From Promicromonospora sp. MEB111 (GTDB lineage Bacteria > Actinomycetota > Actinomycetes > Actinomycetales > Cellulomonadaceae), in assembly GCF_030209445.1 (NCBI RefSeq), contig NZ_JARVSD010000012.1, positions 1-64,000 on the forward strand: DNA of 64,000 nucleotides. Reading direction: 5' to 3'. The translations under genes and the position numbers were made by a program. Positions 42,853-50,130 of the stretch are shown here, in pieces (within the stretch, counting starts at the first letter, position 1; every line of letters starts with the position of its first letter). The notes under the pieces were generated by a model, which did no database searches, was not told where the DNA came from, and saw only the letters and a program-made list of their open reading frames with translations.

Positions 42853-42945
42853 AGGCTTCCGGCGCGAGAGCGCCGGCGGGATCCGAATGAGACAGCGGAT
42901 CGAGCGGCCCCGCGGCATCCACAGCCGCGGGGCCGCTTGTTTTCC
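42853..42945 (+). ncRNA. Candidate structured small RNA with intrinsic terminator
   Basis: Three hairpins follow each other: CCGGCGC-GAGA-GCGCCGG (42859-42876, a GNRA tetraloop), GATCCG-N10-CGGATC (42880-42901) and a 13-bp perfect stem GCGGCCCCGCGGC (42904-42916 with 42924-42936) followed by TTGTTTT. TAGACT (42841-42846) is placed as a -10 box for a start near 42853; the -35 region is poor. No coding sequence follows on this strand, because the next gene is convergent, so this is not a leader. It is the only hairpin of the window with a T-run. Confidence 0.5.
42904..42943. terminator. Intrinsic terminator, 13-bp stem plus T-run
   Basis: A perfect 13-bp GC stem with a 7-nt loop and the tail TTGTTTT ends rightward transcription of the candidate RNA. 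It may also serve the convergent aldehyde dehydrogenase gene, whose stop codon lies at 42946, though no T-run faces that direction. Confidence 0.85.
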
Positions 42946-44508
42946 TCACCCCTGCGGCAGCACCAGCTCCCCGTCGACGCGGACCGGGACGACCGGTGCC
43001 CCGTCCCGCAGCTCCGCCGGCAGAGCGTGCTCCGGCGCCTGCTGCCATGCGAGCGGACGCAGGAACCGGCGGATCGCGGAGGCGCCGACGGACGTGTGCA
43101 GCGAGTTGGTCGACGGCCACGGACCGCCGTGGTGCTGGGCCCAGCTCACGGCCACACCGGTCGGGTAGCCGTCGTACAGCACCCGCCCGGCGCGCGCCGC
43201 GAGCGCGGCCCGCGCGGCGGGCAGGTCCAGGTCGGTGGCGTCGCCCGTGAGGATGCTCGCGGTGAGCGACCCTTCCACCCGCTCGACGACGTCCACGGCC
43301 TCGGCCTCGTCCGCGTACCGCACGACGACGGCCAGCGGCCCGAAGCACTCCTCGACGAGCTCGGCCGTCAGCTCTGCGGCCGGGACCTCGAGCAGCGCCG
43401 GCCGCGTCGTCGTCCCCGTCCCGTCGGGCGCCCCGGTCCCCGGATCGGTCGATGCACGGGCCGCACCCTGCGCCCGGACGACGGCGTCGGCGGCCCGCGC
43501 CGTCAGCCCCCGCCTGTACGCGTCCGCCATGCCCGCCGTCAGGGCGGGCAGCGCGGGCGCCGCGTCGATCGCCCGCGCCACCGAATCGACCACCCGGTCG
43601 CCGTCCGCTCCCGCGGGTACCAGGACGAGCCCGGGCTTGGTGCAGAACTGCCCGCCGCCCTGGAGCACCGAGGCGGCGAGCCCCGCCCCGTACTCGTCCG
43701 CCCTGTCTCGCGCGGCGGTCGGCGTGACGAGCACCGGGTTGATGCTGCTGAGCTCCCCGTAGAACGGGATCGGCGCGGGACGGGCCGCCGCGGCGTCGGC
43801 CAGCGCACGCCCGCCGGCGAGCGATCCCGTGAACCCGGCCGCGCGGATCGCGGGGTGGGACACGAGGGCTACGCCCGCGTCGAAGCCGTGCACCAGGGCG
43901 AACGTGCCCTCGGGCGCGCCCGACGCCGCGACGGCCCGCTCGGCGAGCCGAGCCACGCGCTCCGACGTGGCGGAGTGTCCCGGGTGCGCCTTGACGACGA
44001 CGGGGTTGCCCGCGGCGAGCGCCGAGGCCGTGTCGCCGCCCAGCACCGAGAACGCGAACGGGAAGTTGCTCGCCGCGTAGACCGCGACCGGGCCGAGGGA
44101 CACCAGCATGCGGCGCAGGTCGGGGCGCGGGCCCATGGGGGTGGGGCCGGCGTGGTCGATCGTGGCCTCGAGGTAGGCGCCGTCGCGCACCACGCGGGCG
44201 AACGTCCGGAGCTGGTACGCCGTGCGGGTGAGCTCGCCGCCGAGCCGGTCGGGGCCGAGGGCGGTCTCGCGGTCGGCCTCGGCCACGAGCCCGTCCCGGT
44301 CGGCGTCGAGCGCGTCGGCGAGCGCCTCCAGGAGCCCTGCGCGCCGCTCGCGCGGCCACCCGGCGAGCGCGCCGGCCGCCTGGGCGGCGCGGCGGGCGAC
44401 GGCGTCAAGTCCGTCCGGGGTGGTCTCCCGGACGGCGAGCTCCCGGATCGCGCTGGTCCGGGCGTCCCTGCTGGTCACGGGGCTAGCACTCGGTGTCGTC
44501 ACATCCAT
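42946..44508 (-). CDS. NADP-type aldehyde dehydrogenase, probable 2-ketoglutarate-semialdehyde (2,5-dioxovalerate) dehydrogenase
   Basis: Motifs YAASNFPFAFSVLGGDTASA, NPVVVKAHPGHSATSE and the active-site Cys in GGGQFCTKPG, with catalytic Glu in FYGELSS, match the NADP-dependent branch that includes ketoglutarate-semialdehyde dehydrogenases. About 520 aa. The start is ATG 44508 or GTG 44502, the latter overlapping the dehydratase stop as GTGA. As last gene of a five-gene sugar-acid cluster it would make 2-oxoglutarate for the TCA cycle. Confidence 0.88.
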   Translation of the reverse strand: MDVTTPSASPVTSRDARTSAIRELAVRETTPDGLDAVARRAAQAAGALAGWPRERRAGLLEALADALDADRDGLVAEADRETALGPDRLGGELTRTAYQLRTFARVVRDGAYLEATIDHAGPTPMGPRPDLRRMLVSLGPVAVYAASNFPFAFSVLGGDTASALAAGNPVVVKAHPGHSATSERVARLAERAVAASGAPEGTFALVHGFDAGVALVSHPAIRAAGFTGSLAGGRALADAAAARPAPIPFYGELSSINPVLVTPTAARDRADEYGAGLAASVLQGGGQFCTKPGLVLVPAGADGDRVVDSVARAIDAAPALPALTAGMADAYRRGLTARAADAVVRAQGAARASTDPGTGAPDGTGTTTRPALLEVPAAELTAELVEECFGPLAVVVRYADEAEAVDVVERVEGSLTASILTGDATDLDLPAARAALAARAGRVLYDGYPTGVAVSWAQHHGGPWPSTNSLHTSVGASAIRRFLRPLAWQQAPEHALPAELRDGAPVVPVRVDGELVLPQG

Positions 44509-45641
44509 CCCGTCGACCCGTCCCTCCGCACCGGGACCCTGCGCTCCCAGTGCACCCAGTCGTCGTGCGCCAGCGCCGACTCGTCGATCTCGATGCCCCA
44601 GCCGGGCCGGTCCGGCCGCAGCTCCAGGTGCCCGTCGACCGGTACGTACGGGTCGTGGCACCAGGAGACCTCGTCGAACTTGTACTCCAGGATCGAGAAG
44701 TTCCACGTCGCGGCCGCGAAGTGCACGTTGGCCGCCGTCGCGAGCGGCCCCAGCGGGTTGTGGGGTGCGACGGGGACGTCGTGCGCCTCGGCGAGCGTGG
44801 CGATCTTGCGCATCTGGGTGAGCCCGCCCACCACGCAGATGTCGGGCTGGACGATGTCGGCGCCCTGCACGTTCAGCAGGCCGAGGAACTCGTTCGGGGA
44901 GTAGAGCGACTCACCCGTGGCGAGCGGCACCGTCATCTCCGCGCGGATCCGGCCCCAGGCGGGCAGGTACTCCGGGCGGATCGGCTCCTCCAGGAACATC
45001 GGCTCGTCCGGGGCGAGCGCCGCGGCCAGGTCCACGGCCTGGCGCGGCTCCCAGAGGCAGCCGTGGGCGTCGAACGCGAACTCCCACTCCTCGGGATGGC
45101 TCGCCCGGATCTCGCCGAACCAGCGGCCGAGCTCGCGGGCGACCAGCCCGAACCGGGACCCCAGGTCGCGGCGGTAGGGGCTCAGCTTGAAGGCGTCCAC
45201 GCCGTGGTTCTCGTGCAGCGCTGCCGTGCGGTCGCGCAGCTCGGGCACGTCAGGTGCGTCGTAGAGGCCCGCGTAGACGCGCACGCGGTCGCGCACGGCG
45301 CCGCCGAGGAGCTGATAGACGGGCACGCCGAGCCGCTTGGCGGCGATGTCCCACAGGGCGTGGTCCACCGCGGCGATGGCCGCCAGCCCCAGCGCCCCCT
45401 GCGGGAACCGGGCCGACTGGTGCAGGAGCTGGTTCACGTACGCGACGCGGGACGCGTCGATGCCCGCGATCTGGTCCGCGATGTACTCGATGATCGCGGG
45501 GTAGGCGAGGTCGGGGCCGTGGTTGTAGATCTCGGCCCAGCCGTCGATGCCGTCGTCGGTCGTGATCCGCAGCAGCACGCGGGGCCGGTTCCCGACCCGC
45601 TGCAGGTAGGTGGTGAGCCGGGCGATCGTCGTGCCGGTCAT
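44499..45641 (-). CDS. Mandelate racemase/enolase-superfamily sugar-acid dehydratase (galactonate dehydratase-like)
   Basis: The N-terminal capping domain precedes a barrel with metal ligands Asp in FAFDAHG, Glu in FLEEPI and Glu in TGESLYS, and catalytic His in DAHG and in PHNPLGP, the DgoD/ManD-like arrangement of D-x-H. It should dehydrate an aldonic acid (galactonate, arabinonate, xylonate or fuconate) to the 2-keto-3-deoxy acid. Length 380 aa. ATG overlaps the upstream stop by 4 nt, showing tight coupling. Confidence 0.88.
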   Translation of the reverse strand: MTGTTIARLTTYLQRVGNRPRVLLRITTDDGIDGWAEIYNHGPDLAYPAIIEYIADQIAGIDASRVAYVNQLLHQSARFPQGALGLAAIAAVDHALWDIAAKRLGVPVYQLLGGAVRDRVRVYAGLYDAPDVPELRDRTAALHENHGVDAFKLSPYRRDLGSRFGLVARELGRWFGEIRASHPEEWEFAFDAHGCLWEPRQAVDLAAALAPDEPMFLEEPIRPEYLPAWGRIRAEMTVPLATGESLYSPNEFLGLLNVQGADIVQPDICVVGGLTQMRKIATLAEAHDVPVAPHNPLGPLATAANVHFAAATWNFSILEYKFDEVSWCHDPYVPVDGHLELRPDRPGWGIEIDESALAHDDWVHWERRVPVRRDGSTGWM

Positions 45642-46546
45642 GCCGCAACCTTCCAGTCGTCGAGGATCCGCGTGATGGCGGCGCGGTCGGGCTCGGCCAG
45701 GGTGGTGCTGGGCGGCCGGACGGACCGGTCGCACAGCCCCATCTGGTGCATTGCCTCCTTGACCACGGAGACGTTGTCGGCGGACCGGTCGCGGGCCCGC
45801 AGCTGCTCGAACTCCCGGATGCGGCGCCAGACGGCGGCCGCGCGGGCGGCGTCGTCCTGCCGGAGCGCGTCCAGCAGGTCGAACGAGACGTCGGGCGCCA
45901 CGTTGACCAGGCCCGAGGTGAACGCGCGCGCACCCGCCTGCCACGCCGACGGCGCGTACGACTCGGCGAGCCCGGCGATCCAGAGCAGGTCGGCGTCGGT
46001 GTCCTGCACCGTCTCGGCGAAGGCGACGGGGTCCGGCACGGAGTACTTGACCCCCACGACGTTGCCCGCCTGGTGCGCGAGCGCCGCGACGTCCGCCCCC
46101 CGGACGGCCGGGGAGCTGACGTACGGCAGGACGGCGAGGCCGGGCACCGCGTGCGCGACGGCTGCCACGTACTCGACCCAGCCCCGGCGCGACATGTAGG
46201 GGAGCACCGGCTGGTGCACCATGACCGCGTGCGCGCCGAGCTCGGCGGCCGCCTCGGCCTCGGCCCGCGCCGTGGCGGGGTCCAGCCCCACGCCCACGAT
46301 GACGACCGCGCGGTCGCGGGCCACCTCGGTGACGGTGCGGGCGACATCGGCGCGCTCGCGCGGCGTCAGGGCGTAGAACTCGCCGGTGTTGCCGTTCGGG
46401 GTGATTGCGCCGAGCCCCGAGGTGATCAGGCGGTCGGCGAGCTGCCCGGTCAGGGCGAGGTCGACGCCGCCGTCGGGGGCGTAGGGGACGACGGGGATGC
46501 CGACGACCGTCCGCAGGCGTTCGACGACGTCGTGGTGCCCGGTCAT
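45638..46546 (-). CDS. Dihydrodipicolinate synthase-family lyase (keto-deoxy sugar acid dehydratase or aldolase)
   Basis: A class I lyase of the DapA/NAL family, 302 aa, with ITPNGNTGEFYALTPRERAD in the substrate loop, PYVSS around the catalytic Tyr and the Schiff-base Lys in VVGVKYSVPD. Between a sugar-acid dehydratase and a ketoglutarate-semialdehyde dehydrogenase gene, a keto-deoxy-pentonate dehydratase or 5-keto-4-deoxyglucarate dehydratase role is more likely than lysine synthesis. An aldolase role remains possible. Confidence 0.86.
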   Translation of the reverse strand: MTGHHDVVERLRTVVGIPVVPYAPDGGVDLALTGQLADRLITSGLGAITPNGNTGEFYALTPRERADVARTVTEVARDRAVVIVGVGLDPATARAEAEAAAELGAHAVMVHQPVLPYMSRRGWVEYVAAVAHAVPGLAVLPYVSSPAVRGADVAALAHQAGNVVGVKYSVPDPVAFAETVQDTDADLLWIAGLAESYAPSAWQAGARAFTSGLVNVAPDVSFDLLDALRQDDAARAAAVWRRIREFEQLRARDRSADNVSVVKEAMHQMGLCDRSVRPPSTTLAEPDRAAITRILDDWKVAA

Positions 46547-47907
46547 GATGCTCCGTTCTGCTGGGGACTGTTCTGCTCGGGGCCGGCGTACTGCAGGGCG
46601 TCGGCCTGCTGCTCGACCGGCTTGATGCGCACCCACAGGCCGTAGATGGCGGCGCTCACGAGGCAGCTGATCGCGGCGAGGACGAGCGGCCAGAGGTAGG
46701 AGCCGCCGGACGCCGTCAGAGCCAGGCCGATCGCGATGGGGCTGATGAGGTTGCCGAGCTGCGAGCCGAAGTTCTGGAAGCCCGCCAGCGAGCCGACGCG
46801 CTCGGGGCTGGGGGAGACCTCGGCCGGCAGGCTGAGGATCGCGGCCCCGGCGAAGGAGTGCGCGGCGCTGGAGACGGTGAGGATCACCATGAGCACCACG
46901 TTGCTCTCCACGAACGGGCTGAAGCCGATGCACGCGCTGAGCACGAGGCCCGAGATGATCGGCACCTTGCGCGCGACGTTCGGCGAGAGTCCGGAGGCGA
47001 GCATGCGGTCGGAGACGATCCCGCCCAGCACCGTGGAACCGATGCCGATGACCGCGGGCAGGGCCCCGACCATGCCGAACTCCGCCTCGGTGAACCCGCG
47101 CTCGTTGAGCAGGTAGCTGGGGTACCACGTGAGGAAGAACGCCCCGGCGAGCGACCGGAAGACGTAGCCGAGCATCAGCGCCCAGGTCTGGTTGTCGCGC
47201 AGCAGCGCGCTCCAGCGCACCGGCTCCCCGCTGTGCCGCACCATCTCGGCCTGGTCGGAGCGGATGTGCTCCAGCTCCTCCGCGCTGACCCGCCTGTGGT
47301 TCTGCGGCGCGCGGTAGATGGCGAGCCAGCCGACGATCCACACCAGCCCCACGGCGCCGATCAGGATGAAGGTCCAGCGCCACCCGGCGAAGACGGCGAT
47401 CGACGTGACGATCGGGATCGAGAGGGCCGAGCCGATCTGCTGGCCCATGTCGAACAGGCTGGACGCGAAGGCCCGCTCGCGGCGCGGGAACCAGGTGGAG
47501 ACCACCTTGATGTTCGCGGGCTGCACGGGCGCCTCGCCGATCCCGAGGCCCAGCCGGAAGACGATCAGGCTCGTGACGCCGGTCGCGAAGGCGGTCAGCG
47601 CCGTCCAGACCGACCACCAGCCCACGGCGATCGGGTAGATGACGCGCGGGCCGAACTTGTCCAGGAGCCAGCCCGACGGCACCTGGAACAGCGCGTAGGT
47701 CCAGAAGAACGACGACAGCAGCACACCCTGCACGGCAGGGCTGATGTGGAAGTCCTCCGAGATGAACGGCAGCGCGACGCTGAGGGCGGCGCGGTCGAGG
47801 TAGGCGATCGTGAGCCCGAGCGCCGAGAACGCGACGATCGTCCAGCGCATCTGGCTGCGTCGCGCCCGGGCTGCGACGGGCGCAGGCTGCTTTGTACTAT
47901 TGAGCAT
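46543..47907 (-). CDS. MFS transporter, anion:cation symporter family (sugar-acid importer)
   Basis: ATG 47907 follows gaaggagcaacg. Twelve hydrophobic segments are visible; AYLDRAALSVALPFISEDFH, PSGWLLDKFGPR and GIGEAPVQPANIKVVSTWFP are typical of the ACS group that imports hexuronates, galactonate and glucarate by proton symport. Length 454 aa. First of four translationally coupled genes (ATGA overlaps) and 165 bp downstream of the GntR regulator on the same strand. Confidence 0.9.
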   Translation of the reverse strand: MLNSTKQPAPVAARARRSQMRWTIVAFSALGLTIAYLDRAALSVALPFISEDFHISPAVQGVLLSSFFWTYALFQVPSGWLLDKFGPRVIYPIAVGWWSVWTALTAFATGVTSLIVFRLGLGIGEAPVQPANIKVVSTWFPRRERAFASSLFDMGQQIGSALSIPIVTSIAVFAGWRWTFILIGAVGLVWIVGWLAIYRAPQNHRRVSAEELEHIRSDQAEMVRHSGEPVRWSALLRDNQTWALMLGYVFRSLAGAFFLTWYPSYLLNERGFTEAEFGMVGALPAVIGIGSTVLGGIVSDRMLASGLSPNVARKVPIISGLVLSACIGFSPFVESNVVLMVILTVSSAAHSFAGAAILSLPAEVSPSPERVGSLAGFQNFGSQLGNLISPIAIGLALTASGGSYLWPLVLAAISCLVSAAIYGLWVRIKPVEQQADALQYAGPEQNSPQQNGAS

Positions 47908-48072
47908 CGTTGCTCCTTCATCGAGTGACGTGCGTGCTCCGCCATGGAGCACTCGTTCCAGAGGTGCGGCCCGGGAACTTGGCGGTGAACGGGCTGCACC
48001 TCGCTTGCGTCGCCGCGCGTGCCGACGCCAGGCCCTCAGGCCCGCCGGCGCTCGCGGCGCGGGTCCTGCGGG

Positions 48073-48738
48073 TCAGGCGGTCGCACCTCCCAGGCGGAGC
48101 CGGTCGAGGAAGCCGGCGATGTGCCGGCGGGTCAGGTCCGCCGCGAGGTCGGCGTCGCCGGCCTCGGCGGCGGCAAGGATCTGTGCGTGCTCCTGCGCCT
48201 CGTCGCGCCAGCTCGGCTGCTTGGCCCAGGTGGTGACGGCGGCGAGCGCCGTCTGGTCCCGCAGCCCCTCCAGCATGCCGGTCAGGATCGTGTTGTCGGC
48301 CGCCGCCCAGAGCGCCGCGTGGAACGCGCGGTTGGCGAGGCTGCGCTGCGCCGGCTCGGTCACCTCGGCGGCCCGTTCCAGCGCCGCGCGCGCGGCGGCG
48401 GTGTCCATGCCGCGCAGCACGCTGCGCCGGGTCGCCTCGGGTTCGAGCAGCAGCCGGGTCTCGTAGATGGCGACGGCGTCGGCCTGCGTCAGCTCCCGCA
48501 CACGCACCCCGACGTAGGGCCGCACGACGACAAGCCCGCTCATCTCCAGGGTCTTGAGCGCCTCGCGGACCGGGGTCTTGGACATCGCCAGCTCCTGGGC
48601 GAGCTCCGCCTCGACGAGCGCCTGCCCGGCGGCGAGCCGGCCGCTGAGGATGCCCTCCTTGATGGTCGCGAGCGCGTGCTCCGTCCGGGAGGGAAGGGCG
48701 ATCGGGGCGGGGGGCGTCGTCGGCACGTCGTACATCAT
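48073..48738 (-). CDS. GntR/FadR-family transcriptional regulator
   Basis: GntR winged helix (LATIKEGILSGRLAAGQALV, LAMSKTPVREALKTLEMSGL) with a C-terminal FCD helical domain (TRLLLEPEATRRSV, NRAFHAALWAAADN, EHAQILAAAEAGD). It should respond to the sugar acid handled by the cluster downstream. The first ATG is annotated; a GTG four codons later (48726) is 7 nt after TATGAT and could be a leaderless start. A TCATATATGA dyad overlaps the start region. Confidence 0.87.
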   Translation of the reverse strand: MMYDVPTTPPAPIALPSRTEHALATIKEGILSGRLAAGQALVEAELAQELAMSKTPVREALKTLEMSGLVVVRPYVGVRVRELTQADAVAIYETRLLLEPEATRRSVLRGMDTAAARAALERAAEVTEPAQRSLANRAFHAALWAAADNTILTGMLEGLRDQTALAAVTTWAKQPSWRDEAQEHAQILAAAEAGDADLAADLTRRHIAGFLDRLRLGGATA

Positions 48739-48744
48739 ATATGA
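48735..48744 (-). promoter_or_regulatory. Dyad at the GntR gene start, likely autoregulatory operator
   Basis: TCATATATGA is a perfect 10-bp palindrome in very GC-rich surroundings and overlaps TATGAT, a -10-like box on the minus strand. GntR-family proteins commonly bind short AT-centred dyads at their own promoters, so repression by the adjacent gene product is plausible. Confidence 0.45.
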
Positions 48745-48801
48745 CGCTCAGGTGTGCCTGGAACCCGAACCAGGGAGGTGCCGGCCGGGGCCGGAGGCAT
48801 A

Positions 48802-48822
48802 GAACACGTGTTCGAGTAGAAT
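48802..48822 (+). promoter_or_regulatory. LexA (SOS) box and -10 element of dinB
   Basis: GAACACGTGTTC (48802-48813) is a perfect palindrome inside a match to the Gram-positive LexA box (CGAAC-N4-GTTCG, here with A in place of the first C). TAGAAT (48817-48822) follows directly and ends 6 nt before the ATG, so a leaderless SOS-controlled transcript is predicted. Confidence 0.75.
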
Positions 48823-48828
48823 GTTGTC

Positions 48829-50085
48829 ATGTCCGTCCGCGAGGCCACGATCCTGCACGCCGACCTCGACGCGTTCTACGCGTCGGTCGAGCAGCTGCTG
48901 GACCCTGGCCTGCGCGGACGGCCGATCGCCGTCGGCGGCGGACCGCGCGGGGGAGTCGTGCTCGCGGCCTCGTACGAGGCCAAGGTCCACGGGGTGCAGG
49001 GCGGGATGCCCGGCTGGCGCGCAGCCGGGCTCTGCCCCGACCTCGTGTTCGTCCGGGGTCATTTCCGGGAGTACCAGCGGCTCGGCGATGCCGTGATGGC
49101 CGTCCTGGCGGACGTCACGCCGACGGTCGAACGGATCTCGATCGACGAGGCGTTCCTCGACGTGTCCGGTGCGACACACCTGTTCGGCCCGCCCGCGGCG
49201 ATCGGGGCGCGGATCCGCGAACGCGTCCGTGCCGAGGTAGGACTACCCATCTCGGTCGGCGCCGCGCGCACCAAGCACCTCGCGAAGATCGCCTCCCAGG
49301 TGGCCAAGCCGGACGGCCTGGTCGTCGTCGACCCCGGCGCCGAGCGGACCTTCCTCGACCCGCTGCCCGTCCGCCTGATCTGGGGCGTGGGCCCCGTGAA
49401 CGAGCAGCGGCTGGCCGACCTCGGCATCCGGACGATCGGTGAGCTGGCGCGTACCCCGTCGTCCGCGGTCGAGCACATCCTCGGGCACGCCGTCGGGCAC
49501 AAGCTCAGCGCGATGGCGCAGGACGAGGACCCGCGCCGGGTCGTCACCAGCCGCCGCGCGCGCTCCGTGGGGGCGCAGTCGGCCCTGAGCCGACGCCGTC
49601 CGGAGCCCGACGACGTCCGGGCGGTCCTGGCGCACCTGTCCGACCGGGTCTCGCGCCGGCTGCGGGCCAAGGGGCGCGCGGGGCGCACGGTGACGGTCGC
49701 GGTGCGGTTCGCGGGCATGCACCGGGCGACGCGGTCCCTCACGCTGCCGGTGCCGATGTCCGCCACGCTCACCCTCACCGAGGTCGCGGTGCGGCTGGCC
49801 TGGTCCGCCATCGAGGACGCCGCGCCGTGCGAGATCACCCTGCTCGGCGTCTCCGTCTCGAACATCGCGGACCAGGGGGCGGTCCAGCTCGAGCTCGACC
49901 TGCAACCGCCCGACCCGTGGCGCCCCGGCTCCGCGCCGGGCGCGGCACGGAGCGCCGTCGACGAGTCGATGGACGCGATCCGGACGCGGTTCGGCGGGGA
50001 CGCCGTCGGCTACCTCCCCGTGGTGCTGCGCCGGGCCGGCGCCGTGCCGGACGAGTTCCGCGAGCTCGCCGAGCACGACCTGTGA
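48829..50085 (+). CDS. dinB: DNA polymerase IV (Y-family translesion polymerase)
   Basis: The polymerase core shows HADLDAFYASVEQL with the first catalytic Asp, the steric-gate region, and ISIDEAFLDVSG with the catalytic Asp-Glu. VGAARTKHLAKIASQVAKP and a helix-hairpin-helix (IWGVGPVNEQRLADLGIRTI) follow, then a little-finger domain. A beta-clamp motif may be QLELDL near the end. It copies damaged templates at the cost of fidelity. A LexA box at its promoter implies induction by DNA damage. Confidence 0.95.
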   Translation: MSVREATILHADLDAFYASVEQLLDPGLRGRPIAVGGGPRGGVVLAASYEAKVHGVQGGMPGWRAAGLCPDLVFVRGHFREYQRLGDAVMAVLADVTPTVERISIDEAFLDVSGATHLFGPPAAIGARIRERVRAEVGLPISVGAARTKHLAKIASQVAKPDGLVVVDPGAERTFLDPLPVRLIWGVGPVNEQRLADLGIRTIGELARTPSSAVEHILGHAVGHKLSAMAQDEDPRRVVTSRRARSVGAQSALSRRRPEPDDVRAVLAHLSDRVSRRLRAKGRAGRTVTVAVRFAGMHRATRSLTLPVPMSATLTLTEVAVRLAWSAIEDAAPCEITLLGVSVSNIADQGAVQLELDLQPPDPWRPGSAPGAARSAVDESMDAIRTRFGGDAVGYLPVVLRRAGAVPDEFRELAEHDL

Positions 50086-50120
50086 GCACGTCTCGTCCTG
50101 GACCACCGGGACGAGCGTGC
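50086..50120. terminator. Hairpin between convergent dinB and amine oxidase genes
   Basis: GCACG-t-CTCGTCC (50086-50098) pairs with GGACGAG-CGTGC (50109-50120) with one bulged base. It begins right after the dinB stop and ends 10 bp before the amine oxidase stop, fitting a bidirectional terminator. Confidence 0.65.
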
Positions 50121-50130
50121 CGTCGCGCGG

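Noticed and set aside
42853-42945. Candidate RNA considered as SRP RNA, 6C RNA or a riboswitch
   Set aside because: The SRP core (GGUCAGG...GGAAGCAGCC) and the C-rich loops of 6C RNA are absent, and no gene follows on the same strand for a riboswitch to control.
45638-46546. DapA-family gene considered as lysine-pathway dapA
   Set aside because: It is embedded in a sugar-acid operon with overlapping stop/start codons; no other lysine genes are nearby.
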